A stretch of DNA of 64,000 nucleotides from Bacillus litorisediminis (GTDB lineage Bacteria; Bacillota; Bacilli; Bacillales; JC228): positions 1-64,000 of the forward strand of contig NZ_JAKZKT010000023.1 in the NCBI RefSeq assembly GCF_022808645.1. The letters run 5' to 3'. Shown here piece after piece: positions 16,332 through 25,438 of the stretch. Made by a program: the position numbers and the translations under genes. Position 1 is the first letter of the stretch, and each line of letters opens with the position of its first letter. The notes under the pieces were generated by a model. It saw only the letters and a list, made by a program, of their open reading frames with translations. It did no database searches and had not been told where the DNA came from.

Positions 16332-16966
16332 AGAAAAAAATTGCTGTTGCGATCATTGCCGTATGTATGTGTTTCATCAGCGTAGAAGCTGGAGCAGAAG
16401 CGCGGCTTAGCAGAGGACAAGCCATCACGCTCGTTCAAGATACATTTTCCGCACAAGTCTCATTATCTGAAAAACCACGGACGATAGAAGAGGTAATTGC
16501 AATATTGGATCCTTACGCAACCTCTGAATTCAGACAGTCCTTTTTGGAAGCAAATTTAGTCAATGTAGACGGGAAATATCAAACATTTGGATCGGACTTT
16601 GCCCCTTTCTATATTCCCTTTTTTGCTTTTAATCAAGATACAAAATTTGCTTTAGCAGATAAAAAAGCATATGTTTATGAGATGTTTGCCGCAAACTCAG
16701 ATGGACCTGTCAAGTATAAGGAAGGATTCCGCGGAGTTGAATTGCAATTAACCGAGGACGGGTGGAAGGTTCACAACATTTTATCACCAGAAGAAATGTT
16801 GCCTGTAATTGAAAAAATAGGAAATTATATGCAAGATTCTTCTAAATGGAATCTGCCGAGTATGCACCTTGCGATTCAAACCCCTGCAGTCATTCCTTCT
16901 GTTTATTTTGTTCCGTTTTTTTATTCATCGCTGGTGTTAAGCCACTTAAGTATTGGATTTCTGTAA
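16328..16966 (+). CDS. Exported protein, DUF3993-like
   Basis: The 212-residue protein has a cleavable signal peptide (residues 1-24, ending AGAEA). The body includes ITLVQDTFSAQVSLSEKPRTIEEV and GKYQTFGSDFAPFYIPFFAF, then VELQLTEDGWKVHNILSPEEM. This pattern recalls DUF3993 proteins of Bacillus, whose role is unknown; the family call is from memory. The C-terminus is hydrophobic (VYFVPFFYSSLVLSHLSIGFL), possibly a second membrane contact. The start depends on the minicistron noted above. Confidence 0.6.
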   Translation: MKKKIAVAIIAVCMCFISVEAGAEARLSRGQAITLVQDTFSAQVSLSEKPRTIEEVIAILDPYATSEFRQSFLEANLVNVDGKYQTFGSDFAPFYIPFFAFNQDTKFALADKKAYVYEMFAANSDGPVKYKEGFRGVELQLTEDGWKVHNILSPEEMLPVIEKIGNYMQDSSKWNLPSMHLAIQTPAVIPSVYFVPFFYSSLVLSHLSIGFL

Positions 16967-16996
16967 AGATGTTCAAGATTTATGCTTTAATAAAGA

Positions 16997-17036
16997 ACAA
17001 TCACCTCGAGCAGTAACGGCTAGAGGTGATTGTTTA
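16997..17036 (+). terminator. Intrinsic terminator of the DUF3993-like gene
   Basis: AACAATCACCTC and GAGGTGATTGTT pair perfectly around 14 bases, followed by TATTTAT. Confidence 0.75.
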
Positions 17037-17154
17037 TTTATGTCTGTTTTATTGCAATCATGTTGCTAAAAAAGGGATGAGTTTTGAGAAGAAAAATAAT
17101 AGATATTATGTTACACTGTTGTTTGAAGACATTAAATGTAGGGAGTCATGCGAA

Positions 17155-17601
17155 ATGATCAGTCTTCATAGCAGTGAATTTTCAAAGAATACATTAGAAC
17201 AATTATTAATACCAGCGGAACGTGTTGCTCACGTTCAAATTGGCAATAGCCTTGAACATGCTTTACTTGTTTTAACAAAAACCGGTTATACAGCAGTTCC
17301 GGTATTGGATACAGCTTATAAATTACATGGACTTATCAGCACACCTCTTATTCTGGACCATATTACCGGTATTGAAAGAATTCAATTTGAAAATTTAGAT
17401 CAATCAAAAGTTGAACATGTCATGAAAAAAGAAATTCCTCGGATTCATACAAACGGCCACTTTCAAAAGGCACTCTCTTTATTAGTTGATCACCCTTTTA
17501 TATGTGTAGAGGATCAAGATGGATTTTTTATAGGGATTATTACGAGAAGAGCCTTATTAAAACAGCTTCAGAAAAATATACGGCAAATAAACGAAACCTG
17601 A
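17155..17601 (+). CDS. darB: c-di-AMP-binding CBS protein CbpB/DarB (YkuL)
   Basis: The 148-residue cytoplasmic protein consists of two CBS domains (about 20-75 and 80-140) and matches B. subtilis YkuL, now DarB, equivalent to Listeria CbpB. In B. subtilis the apo form binds and activates Rel (ppGpp synthesis) and pyruvate carboxylase, and c-di-AMP relieves both. Shared segments include EHALLVLTKTGYTA and VMKKEIPRIH. ATG 17155 follows TAGGGAG; the longer frame from 17026 runs through the previous terminator and is rejected. One of its partners, PycA, is encoded at 53829. Confidence 0.9.
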   Translation: MISLHSSEFSKNTLEQLLIPAERVAHVQIGNSLEHALLVLTKTGYTAVPVLDTAYKLHGLISTPLILDHITGIERIQFENLDQSKVEHVMKKEIPRIHTNGHFQKALSLLVDHPFICVEDQDGFFIGIITRRALLKQLQKNIRQINET

Positions 17602-17602
17602 C

Positions 17603-17634
17603 AAGCGGCTCCGACAAAAATGGAGCCGTTTTCT
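17603..17634 (+). terminator. Intrinsic terminator of darB
   Basis: AGCGGCTCC and GGAGCCGTT pair, with one G-T pair, around nine bases, then TTCT. Confidence 0.65.
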
Positions 17635-17642
17635 ATACTTTG

Positions 17643-17698
17643 TGATAAGCGCAACTAGCAATCTTCAGCGTTTTAAGGCTTGGCGCTAGCCAAGTTTT
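17643..17698 (-). repeat. Dispersed repeat family B, copy 1 (partial)
   Basis: Read on the minus strand it starts AAAACTTGGCTAGCGCC and ends TTGCGCTTATCAC. It aligns with the first 60 bases of the copy at 35070-35159 and more loosely with 57386-57472. Confidence 0.6.
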
Positions 17699-17720
17699 CT
17701 TTATGGAAGGAAGAGGGCAA

Positions 17721-18578
17721 ATGCATTTTTCGGATTGTAAGCTTTTAAGTGTGCTGGCTCAAGAAATGAATATGAGAAAGGCTGCAGAAAAATTGTTTGT
17801 TTCGCAGCCTGCGCTATCTCAGCGTCTGCAAACAATTGAAAAGGACTGGGGCGCACAATTATTTATAAGATCCCAAAAAGGATTAACCCTCACGCCGGCA
17901 GGGGAAAAAGTCGTTGAATATGCCAATATGGTAATCAGACAAGAAGAAAAAGTACGTGAAGAACTTTCTTTATTAGAGTCAAAGGTGTTTGGGACCTTAA
18001 AAATTGCCTGTGCAACTATCGTAGGACAGAACTGGCTTCCGCAAATTCTTAAAAGGTACGTAACGAAATATCCTCAAGTTAAAATTTCATTAATCACAGG
18101 CTGGAGCAGCGAAATATTAAAATCTGTTTACGATGGAGAAGTACATATTGGAATTATCAGAGGAACCCCAGACTGGAAAGGAAAGAAAATGCATCTCTTT
18201 AAGGATCATTTATATTTGGTGGACAAAGAAATACAAAGTGTAGATGAGGTGCTAGAGACAGAGCGTCCTTTTATTCAGTTTAAGAGTGATTCGAATTATT
18301 ATCAGGAAATTCAGGATTGGTGGCATCGCCAGTTTCAGTCAACTCCGAAAAGAACCATAGTTGTGGATCAAATCGAGACGTGCAAGCAGATGACTTATAA
18401 TGGGATTGGCTATGCGATATTGCCGGAGATTACATTGCAATCTTATCAAGAGGAGATTTCTAAAATTCCTCTTCTCGATGAGAATAACCATCCTTTAGGA
18501 CGAGATACATGGCTTTTAGGTTATGATGCAGCCTTTGAACTAAAACAAGTGCAAGCCTTTACCCAGATGCTAAAATAG
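17721..18578 (+). CDS. ccpC: LysR-type regulator CcpC
   Basis: CcpC represses citrate synthase and aconitase genes and responds to citrate. The 285-residue protein matches B. subtilis CcpC closely. The helix-turn-helix is at the N-terminus (MRKAAEKLFVSQPALSQRLQ, about 17-36) and the effector domain follows with SLITGWSSEILKS, IGIIRG and VDQIETCKQM. ATG 17721 is preceded by GGAAGAGGG. The flavodoxin genes ykuNOP that separate it from dapH in B. subtilis are absent. Confidence 0.92.
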   Translation: MHFSDCKLLSVLAQEMNMRKAAEKLFVSQPALSQRLQTIEKDWGAQLFIRSQKGLTLTPAGEKVVEYANMVIRQEEKVREELSLLESKVFGTLKIACATIVGQNWLPQILKRYVTKYPQVKISLITGWSSEILKSVYDGEVHIGIIRGTPDWKGKKMHLFKDHLYLVDKEIQSVDEVLETERPFIQFKSDSNYYQEIQDWWHRQFQSTPKRTIVVDQIETCKQMTYNGIGYAILPEITLQSYQEEISKIPLLDENNHPLGRDTWLLGYDAAFELKQVQAFTQMLK

Positions 18579-18639
18579 TTGTCTGACCAATCTTTCTTTG
18601 ATAAAGTAGACCATAGTACATAATAGGAGGAATACATAC

Positions 18640-19350
18640 ATGAAAATGATGGATGCTAACGAAATTATTTCTTTTATTCAAAATAGCAAGAAATCAACAC
18701 CTGTAAAGGTGTATGTAAAAGGAGCTTTAGAAGGGATTAACTTCGGGGAGTCTTCAAAAAGCTTTATAAATGGCAACACTGGGGTTGTTTTTGGAGAGTG
18801 GGCTGAAATTGAAGCCGCTTTACAGTCAAATCAAGATAAAATTGAAGACTATGTAGTAGAGAATGATCGCCGCAACTCAGCGATTCCTTTACTCGATTTA
18901 AAGAATATTAAAGCGCGTATTGAGCCTGGTGCCATTATTCGCGATCAAGTTGAAATCGGCGATAATGCCGTTATTATGATGGGAGCAAGCATCAATATAG
19001 GTGCTGTTATTGGCGAAGGTACGATGATTGATATGAACGTTGTACTGGGCGGAAGAGCAACAGTCGGAAAGAACTGTCACATCGGTGCAGGCTCAGTCTT
19101 GGCAGGTGTAATCGAGCCGCCTTCTGCAAAACCGGTCGTCGTCGAAGATGATGTTGTGATTGGCGCCAATGCAGTTGTTCTAGAAGGAGTTACCGTAGGA
19201 AAAGGAGCTGTAGTAGCAGCCGGAGCAATTGTAATTGAGGATGTCCCTCCATATACAGTTGTAGCGGGTACTCCAGCAAAAGTTATCAAAAAAATTGACG
19301 AAAAAACAAAATCAAAAACAGAAATTAAACAAGAATTGCGTCAATTGTAA
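18640..19350 (+). CDS. dapH: Tetrahydrodipicolinate N-acetyltransferase (DapH)
   Basis: DapH (YkuQ; DapD in older annotation) acetylates 2,3,4,5-tetrahydrodipicolinate with acetyl-CoA, in the acetyl branch of diaminopimelate/lysine synthesis. The 236-residue protein has the family N-domain (residues 1-85) and a left-handed beta-helix of hexapeptide repeats (about 90-200; [45 protein letters not shown]). It is almost identical in motif to B. subtilis. AGGAGGAATACATAC precedes the ATG. It is followed by dapL, the deacetylase of the same branch. Confidence 0.95.
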   Translation: MKMMDANEIISFIQNSKKSTPVKVYVKGALEGINFGESSKSFINGNTGVVFGEWAEIEAALQSNQDKIEDYVVENDRRNSAIPLLDLKNIKARIEPGAIIRDQVEIGDNAVIMMGASINIGAVIGEGTMIDMNVVLGGRATVGKNCHIGAGSVLAGVIEPPSAKPVVVEDDVVIGANAVVLEGVTVGKGAVVAAGAIVIEDVPPYTVVAGTPAKVIKKIDEKTKSKTEIKQELRQL

Positions 19351-19360
19351 TCCAAGAAGG

Positions 19361-19395
19361 CAGCGCGGGAAATTTTTCGCGCTCCTTCTATTTTT
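19361..19395 (+). terminator. Weak hairpin between dapH and dapL
   Basis: AGCGCG and CGCGCT pair around a 14-base loop, followed by CCTTCTATTTTTA. It may cause partial termination rather than full separation. Confidence 0.4.
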
Positions 19396-19415
19396 AAATA
19401 GGGGAAGGGACTCAT

Positions 19416-20549
19416 ATGGACGAAAAACTGAAGCAGCAATTTATTTCGATTAGACGGGATCTTCACCAAATTCCAGAAAAAGGATTTGAAGAATATAAAA
19501 CGCAAAAGTACTTAATGAACTATTTACAGGAGCTGCCGGCCGAGCGATTAGAAATTAAGGTCTGGAAAACGGGTATTTTTGTAAAAGTAAAGGGCCTCAA
19601 ACCTAACAAAACATTTGGTTATCGCGCTGATATGGATGGACTCCCAATGCAAGAACTGACCGAACTTCCCTTCTCATCCCAGCATGACGGCATGATGCAT
19701 GCATGCGGACATGACTTTCATATGGCGATTGGTCTCGGAGTATTAACTGCCCTTGTTTTTAATCCGATTCAAGACGATGTAGTATTTCTCTTTCAACCCG
19801 CAGAAGAAGGGCCAGGCGGAGCTAAGCCAATGATCGAAAGTGATATATTTGCCCAGTGGCGGCCGGATGAAATCGTGGCTCTGCATATTGCTCCGGAATA
19901 CCCTGTCGGAACAATTGCGACAAAACCAGGGCTTTTATTTGCTAACACCTCTGAGCTGTTTATTGATTTAAAAGGAAAAGGGGGACATGCTGCTTACCCT
20001 CATCATGCCAATGACATGGTCGTGGCAGCCAGTCAGCTCGTTTCTCAATTTCAGACGGTCATTTCCCGCAACATTGACCCATTAGATAGTGCGGTTATTA
20101 CTATTGGTAAAATTACAGGCGGTTTCGTTCAAAATGTCATTGCCGAAGAAGCTCGCCTTGAAGGCACAATTCGAACATTGTCAGAGGAATCTATGGGAAG
20201 AGTGAAACAAAGAATTGAAGCGATTGTGAAAGGAATTGAGGCAGGCTTCGAATGCAAGGCAGCTATTGATTACGGAAGCATGTATCACCAGGTTTATAAC
20301 CATGAATTATTAACACAGGAATTCATGAATTTTGCCAATGGCCATGTGGAAGTCATTGAATGTAAAGCAGCTATGACCGGAGAAGACTTTGGATATATGG
20401 TGAAAGAAGTGCCTGGCTTTATGTTTTGGCTCGGTGTAAATAGCCCCTATGGATTACATCATCAAAAATTAAACCCAAATGAAGAAGCAATTGAAGTGGC
20501 TATTTCTCTTTTGACGTCCTATTTTTCGTTTAAGAGTCAAAGTTCATGA
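19416..20549 (+). CDS. dapL: N-acetyldiaminopimelate deacetylase (DapL/YkuR)
   Basis: The enzyme removes acetate from N-acetyl-L,L-diaminopimelate to give L,L-diaminopimelate. The 377-residue M20-family amidohydrolase has the metal motifs [10 protein letters not shown] (near 90) and [13 protein letters not shown] (near 127), a dimerisation/lid domain with [12 protein letters not shown] (near 190) and TGEDFGYM near the end. GGGGAAGGGACTC precedes the ATG. With dapH and PatA (8467-9618) the window holds three steps of the acetyl branch. Confidence 0.93.
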   Translation: MDEKLKQQFISIRRDLHQIPEKGFEEYKTQKYLMNYLQELPAERLEIKVWKTGIFVKVKGLKPNKTFGYRADMDGLPMQELTELPFSSQHDGMMHACGHDFHMAIGLGVLTALVFNPIQDDVVFLFQPAEEGPGGAKPMIESDIFAQWRPDEIVALHIAPEYPVGTIATKPGLLFANTSELFIDLKGKGGHAAYPHHANDMVVAASQLVSQFQTVISRNIDPLDSAVITIGKITGGFVQNVIAEEARLEGTIRTLSEESMGRVKQRIEAIVKGIEAGFECKAAIDYGSMYHQVYNHELLTQEFMNFANGHVEVIECKAAMTGEDFGYMVKEVPGFMFWLGVNSPYGLHHQKLNPNEEAIEVAISLLTSYFSFKSQSS

Positions 20550-20566
20550 AAAAATGGCCGCTGAAA

Positions 20567-20600
20567 TAAAACGACTAGTCCGTTGGGCTAGTCGTTTTTT
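20567..20600 (+). terminator. Intrinsic terminator of dapHL
   Basis: AAAACGACTAG and CTAGTCGTTTTTT pair around a short loop and carry a T run. Confidence 0.85.
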
Positions 20601-20602
20601 AT

Positions 20603-20936
20603 AACAGGGAGAATTCGCAGATATTGTAACGATATCCGTTGAAAAAGCTCAACAAGTTGTTAAAAATAAAGCAAAAAATCCCGATAAGTAGGGAAGGGAG
20701 ATATGGATAAATTCGCTAGCCTTCATAAATTCCCTTATTTCTCATACTAAAGTTGTAGTAAAACTGCTTTCAAAGTTGGTTGTGATCATCGAATCAAATG
20801 TCAAAATTAATAAAAAGGGAGCAAAAATCAAAATTAGAAAAAAATTCTTGCAAAGGGGTAGCCAAATATTTCGAAACCCGATATATTTATATTTACGTGT
20901 TAAATATTTACTTTTCATCATGAGAGGGGGATTCAC
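20603..20936. other. Intergenic stretch with a possible gene remnant
   Basis: A plus-strand frame from 20612 to a TAG near 20691 reads EFADIVTISVEKAQQVV then KNKAKNPDK, protein-like but with no start after the preceding stop. A 15-codon frame at 20703 has GGGAAGGGAG before its ATG. Both may be debris of a lost gene (ykuS-ykuT lie here in B. subtilis). The AT-rich rest probably holds the yknU promoter. Longer overlapping frames lack ribosome binding sites. Confidence 0.3.
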
Positions 20937-22691
20937 TTGGATATTTTTAAAAAGCTTAAGAATTTTTATTGGCCGTACAAAAGTCATTTTATTATTTCAA
21001 TCATTTTCCTTTTTGTACTGACCGCTATTACGGTGATCTATCCGATTATCCTTCAATTAACCATCGACGAAGTGGTTTTGTCGGGGAAATACGAATGGGT
21101 TCCGTATTTGGCAATAGGGTTTGTTCTGATTATGGCTATTAAGGGAATCGCTACTTATATTCATCAATACCATGGCGATCTTTTTGGAATTAAATCCGTT
21201 TTTTCTTTAAGAAATGAACTGTATGAAAAGCTGCAATATTTACCGTTTAAGTATTATGATAACGCAAAGACAGGAGATCTAATGTCAAGATTAACGTCCG
21301 ATGTTGAAGGGTTTAGATTTTTCCTTTCATTTGGATTTGCTGAGCTGCTGCGTTTCATTTTGCTTGTATCTGTTAGTTTCTCAGTGATGTTTTATTACTC
21401 ACCAGCCTTAACATTTGTGACATTAGCTACCATTCCTTTCCTTGCCTTTGCTGTGTACCGTTTTGACAAGCGAGTTCATCCGGCTTTTCGAGGTATTCGT
21501 AAATCAATGGGGAAGCTGAATACTCGCTTACAGGAAAATATTAGCGGGATCAACACGGTTAAATCACTGTCAAGAGAAGAGTTTGAAATTGACAGATTTA
21601 ATGTCTCAAATGCGGATTACAAGGATAAGTATTTATTCACCTCAGATATTTGGGCTAAATTTTTCCCGTTTATGGAGGTATTAGGGAATGCCAGTATCGT
21701 TTTAATGTTAGGGTATGGAGGCTACTTAGTTATAGACAACCAAATGGATCTGGGAGAGCTTGTTGCTTTTTACAGTTTGCTAGGGTATATTATGTGGCCG
21801 ATTATGAACCTTGGATTTACAGTCAATATGTTTTCTCAAGCAAAAGCCTCAGGGGAGAGATTATTGGAAATATTAGATGCACCTAATGATATAAAAGAAA
21901 TTCCGGAGGCGATCCACGCAGACCGTCTTGATGGAGAAGTAGAATTTCGGAACGTCACATTAAAGTATGCTGGGGATCATCACCCGGCACTATCTGATAT
22001 TTCCTTTCATGTTTATCCAGGGAAGACTATTGGACTGATTGGGGGAACCGGTTCTGGTAAAACAAGTATTACTCAATTGATTACTAGATTTTATGAACCA
22101 ATAGAAGGGGAAATATTAGTAGATGGAAGGAACGTAAACCAATATACGCTGAAATCCCTGCGTCACAATATTGGATTTGTTCTCCAAGAACCTTTTCTTT
22201 TCTCTTCTAGCATTAAAGCTAATATTTCATATGGAAAACCAGAGGCAACTATGGAAGAGATTATGGAAGCCGCCAAGCGTGCTCAGGCACATGATTTCAT
22301 TTCCGAGTTGCCAGATGGCTACGATACGATTTTAGGAGAACGTGGTCTTGGGCTTTCAGGCGGTCAAAAGCAAAGGATATCAATTGCCCGTGCGATATGT
22401 CTGGATCCAAGTATACTGATTCTTGATGACGCAACCAGTGCGGTTGATATGGAAACTGAATTTGAAATTCAAAAGGCGCTAAAAGAAGTAATGAAAGATA
22501 GAACCACTTTTATCATTGCCCACCGTATTTCTTCCTTAAAGCATGCGGACGAGATTCTTGTATTAGATGAAGGAAGAATTGTAGAAAGAGGGCGGCATGA
22601 AGACCTTATAAAGAATAACGGACCTTATAAACGGATATTTGAAATTCAATATAAAGATCAGGAAGCAGTTCTTCAATCACAATCAGGGTGA
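20937..22691 (+). CDS. yknU: ABC exporter half-transporter, YknU-like (degenerate-site subunit)
   Basis: The 584-residue type IV exporter half has six membrane helices (residues 1-310) and one nucleotide-binding domain. Walker A is GGTGSGKT (near 368), the signature is LSGGQ, and Walker B ends LILDDATS, with Asp where the catalytic Glu belongs. The start is TTG 20937, preceded by GAGAGGGGG. It is 12 bases from its partner. By size, pairing and position it corresponds to B. subtilis YknU, although other pairs (YfiBC) are possible. The substrate is unknown, perhaps a drug or lipid. Confidence 0.75.
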   Translation: MDIFKKLKNFYWPYKSHFIISIIFLFVLTAITVIYPIILQLTIDEVVLSGKYEWVPYLAIGFVLIMAIKGIATYIHQYHGDLFGIKSVFSLRNELYEKLQYLPFKYYDNAKTGDLMSRLTSDVEGFRFFLSFGFAELLRFILLVSVSFSVMFYYSPALTFVTLATIPFLAFAVYRFDKRVHPAFRGIRKSMGKLNTRLQENISGINTVKSLSREEFEIDRFNVSNADYKDKYLFTSDIWAKFFPFMEVLGNASIVLMLGYGGYLVIDNQMDLGELVAFYSLLGYIMWPIMNLGFTVNMFSQAKASGERLLEILDAPNDIKEIPEAIHADRLDGEVEFRNVTLKYAGDHHPALSDISFHVYPGKTIGLIGGTGSGKTSITQLITRFYEPIEGEILVDGRNVNQYTLKSLRHNIGFVLQEPFLFSSSIKANISYGKPEATMEEIMEAAKRAQAHDFISELPDGYDTILGERGLGLSGGQKQRISIARAICLDPSILILDDATSAVDMETEFEIQKALKEVMKDRTTFIIAHRISSLKHADEILVLDEGRIVERGRHEDLIKNNGPYKRIFEIQYKDQEAVLQSQSG

Positions 22692-22703
22692 GGTGACAAC
22701 AAG

Positions 22704-24584
22704 TTGAGTACTCAGGCAGAACAAAAATATACAAAAAATAATAAGGACCACTTAAACAGGAAGGGAAATAATGTCCATCCTAATGCCTTAAAACGTTTTC
22801 GCTATTCACAGGACTTGGTGATTGAAAAGCCATTTAACTGGTCGCAGATGTGGAGACTATTAGGTTATTTGAAACCTTATTCAAAATCGTTAGTCCCCCT
22901 TTCGATCATCGTAGTATTAATAACAACAGCGATACGTCTGTTTATTCCGGTGATCATTGGAGTCTACATTTTAGAACAGGCGATTACCGAGAAAAACAGC
23001 AATTTGCTGGCAACTCTTGTCATTAGCATAACAGTTATGTACCTGATTTCTTACGCGGCCAATATTTTAAGAATCAGATGGCTGAATCGGTTAGGGCAGC
23101 AGGTAATTTATGACTTAAGAAAGCATCTCTTTACTCACGTACAAAGTCTATCGCACCGTTTTTTTGATCAGCGTTCGGCAGGGTCTATATTGGTAAGAAT
23201 CTTAAATGATGTCAATTCGCTGCAAGAATTGTTTACAAATGGGATTATCAATCTCTTAATGGATTGCATCATGTTAGTCGGAATTGTTGTGATTCTATTT
23301 ACTCTAAGCCCGCCATTGGCTTTAGCCGTAATGATTACAGTTCCTATCATGTTTTTTATATCAACAAAGCTTAGAAGAAGTATCCGCCGGTCTTGGCAAA
23401 CGGTCAGACACCGTCAATCAAGCCTAAACTCACATTTGAATGAAAGTCTTCAAGGAATTCGTGTGACACAGTCTTTTACACAAGAAAAGGAAAACATGGC
23501 ATTTTTCGATGGTGTGAACACAGATAACTATGAGGCTTGGAGAGTGGCTACACAAAAAAATGCTACCTTCAGACCGCTCGTAGAAATGACGAATGCAGTC
23601 GGTACAGCTATTCTCATTTGGTTTGGGGCTGCTTTAATCAGCAATGGACAAATCTCAATTGGTGAATTTGTATCCTTTGCCTTTTATTTGGGTATGTTCT
23701 GGGAACCTATTTCTAGACTAGGTCAGGTTTATAACCAGCTTCTTATTGGAATGGCCTCATCCGAGCGGATCTTTGAGTTTTTAGATGAAAAGCCGCTCAT
23801 TGATGAAAAGGAACAAGCGGTGCAATTGTCCGATATAAAAGGGCATATTCAATTCGAAAATGTGGAATTCTCGTATGATCAAAAACGTAAAGCTTTAAAT
23901 GGAATCAATCTTGAAATGAAGGCAGGCCAAACTGTAGCATTAGTAGGGCATACGGGTTCTGGGAAAACTACCATTGCGAATTTAATCAGCAGGTTTTATG
24001 ATGCAACAGGCGGAAAAGTAAAAATCGATGGCTATGACATTCGGGATATTTCCGTAAAAAGCATAAGAAGTCAAATTAGTATCGTTCTTCAGGACACATT
24101 CATTTTTTCAGGCACAATCATGGAAAACATTCGTTTTGGCCGTCCAGATGCTACAGATGAAGAGGTTATCGAAGCAGCAAAAGCAATCGGAGCTGATCCT
24201 TTTATTCAAAAACTTCCAAACGGCTATTTTACGGAAGTAGAAGAACGAGGAAATGTTTTATCAGTCGGTGAAAGACAGCTTCTATCATTTGCACGTGCTT
24301 TATTGGCTGACCCGAAGATATTAATCTTAGATGAAGCGACAGCAAGTATAGATACAGAAACAGAGGTAAAAATTCAATATGCTTTAAGAACTTTACTGAA
24401 AGGGCGAACTTCCATCATCATTGCACACCGATTATCCACAATCCGTGAAGCTGATCAGATTTTTGTACTTGAAAACGGACATATTATTGAATCAGGCAAT
24501 CATGATCAGCTCATGATGAAAAAAGGGGAATATTACGGATTAATAAGTGCACAATTTAAAATGCTTAATGCTTTAAGCTCATAA
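22704..24584 (+). CDS. yknV: ABC exporter half-transporter, YknV-like (catalytic-site subunit)
   Basis: The 626-residue partner has a 45-residue hydrophilic N-terminus, six membrane helices, and a nucleotide-binding domain with Walker A GHTGSGKT and Walker B LILDEATAS, keeping the catalytic Glu. Its signature is LSVGE instead of LSGGQ. With the Asp-type Walker B of the partner, the dimer would have one consensus and one degenerate ATP site, as in LmrCD- and BmrCD-type heterodimers. The start is TTG 22704, 9 bases after GAGGTGAC. Confidence 0.78.
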   Translation: MSTQAEQKYTKNNKDHLNRKGNNVHPNALKRFRYSQDLVIEKPFNWSQMWRLLGYLKPYSKSLVPLSIIVVLITTAIRLFIPVIIGVYILEQAITEKNSNLLATLVISITVMYLISYAANILRIRWLNRLGQQVIYDLRKHLFTHVQSLSHRFFDQRSAGSILVRILNDVNSLQELFTNGIINLLMDCIMLVGIVVILFTLSPPLALAVMITVPIMFFISTKLRRSIRRSWQTVRHRQSSLNSHLNESLQGIRVTQSFTQEKENMAFFDGVNTDNYEAWRVATQKNATFRPLVEMTNAVGTAILIWFGAALISNGQISIGEFVSFAFYLGMFWEPISRLGQVYNQLLIGMASSERIFEFLDEKPLIDEKEQAVQLSDIKGHIQFENVEFSYDQKRKALNGINLEMKAGQTVALVGHTGSGKTTIANLISRFYDATGGKVKIDGYDIRDISVKSIRSQISIVLQDTFIFSGTIMENIRFGRPDATDEEVIEAAKAIGADPFIQKLPNGYFTEVEERGNVLSVGERQLLSFARALLADPKILILDEATASIDTETEVKIQYALRTLLKGRTSIIIAHRLSTIREADQIFVLENGHIIESGNHDQLMMKKGEYYGLISAQFKMLNALSS

Positions 24585-24587
24585 TGT

Positions 24588-24627
24588 AAAGCCTTCTAAA
24601 CTCTATGAATGGGATTAGAAGGCTTTT
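24588..24627 (+). terminator. Intrinsic terminator of yknUV
   Basis: AAAGCCTTCTAA and TTAGAAGGCTTTTTT pair around about 14 bases with a T run. Confidence 0.8.
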
Positions 24628-24727
24628 TTGCCTGCAATAAACTAGACTAATAAAATCCTCTACAAAGTCTAGGTCCATTTGTGTTAAAATGGCTTATAAG
24701 TCGTACACTTGACTTGGAGGAAACAAA

Positions 24728-25390
24728 ATGAAAAAAGAATTTGTTGTCATTGGACTGGGACGATTTGGTGGAAGTATTGTCCGGAGCCTGGTCGAGCTGG
24801 GAATGGAAGTCATGGCAATAGACCGGGATGAAGATAAGGTTAATGAATATTCTGCGATAGCCACACATGCAGTCGTAGCAGACAGTACTGACGAATCGGT
24901 TATTAAAAGTTTAGGGATTCGAAATTTTGACCATGTGATAGTTGCCATTGGGGATGACATTCAATCCAGTATTTTAACAACGTTAATTTTAAAAGAACTG
25001 GGTATCAAAAATATTACAGTTAAAGCTCAGAACGATTATCATGAAAAGATTGTTCGCCGGATTGGAGCTGATCATGTCGTGCATCCGGAGCGGGACATGG
25101 GCAGAAGATTAGCAAATAATATCGCGTCTAATAGTGTTCTTGACTATTTGGAGCTATCCGATGAACATAGTATCGTTGAAATTGTTGCAAGCGAAAAGTT
25201 AGACGGAAATACCATTCTTGATTTAGACATCCGGGCAAAATACGGAATTAATATTGTCGCGATTAAGAGGAATAACGAAATTATTGTTTCCCCTCAAGCT
25301 AATGAAGTCATTTTGAGTGGAGATATATTGATTGTTATTGGTGCAGACAATGATATAAACCGTTTCGAGAAAAGGGTCATTCAAGATTAA
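24728..25390 (+). CDS. ktrC: Potassium uptake regulatory subunit KtrC
   Basis: KtrC is the peripheral gating ring of the KtrCD potassium channel and binds ATP/ADP through its N-terminal RCK (Rossmann) domain (GLGRFGGSIVRSL at 9-21, residues 1-130). The C-terminal RCK_C domain (135-220) is the c-di-AMP site in related proteins. The 220-residue protein sits beside rnjA exactly as ykqB/ktrC does in B. subtilis. The membrane subunit ktrD is not in the window. No c-di-AMP riboswitch is evident in the short leader. TTGGAGGAAAC precedes the ATG. Confidence 0.9.
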   Translation: MKKEFVVIGLGRFGGSIVRSLVELGMEVMAIDRDEDKVNEYSAIATHAVVADSTDESVIKSLGIRNFDHVIVAIGDDIQSSILTTLILKELGIKNITVKAQNDYHEKIVRRIGADHVVHPERDMGRRLANNIASNSVLDYLELSDEHSIVEIVASEKLDGNTILDLDIRAKYGINIVAIKRNNEIIVSPQANEVILSGDILIVIGADNDINRFEKRVIQD

Positions 25391-25393
25391 ATG

Positions 25394-25437
25394 AAAAAAG
25401 CTGACTGCAAATATTTCTTTTGCAGCCAGCTTTTTTA
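25394..25437. terminator. Bidirectional terminator between ktrC and rnjA
   Basis: AAAAAAGCTGACTGCAAA and TTTGCAGCCAGCTTTTTT-type arms pair with one mismatch, with A and T runs on each side. Confidence 0.85.
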
Positions 25438-25438
25438 C

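Noticed and set aside
20742-21021. Two overlapping frames on opposite strands before yknU
   Set aside because: AT-rich sequence, no ribosome binding sites; the plus-strand frame overlaps the true yknU start in another frame.
24627-24727. c-di-AMP (ydaO) riboswitch before ktrC
   Set aside because: The leader is too short and shows none of the long paired elements; a normal terminator and a short promoter region fill it.
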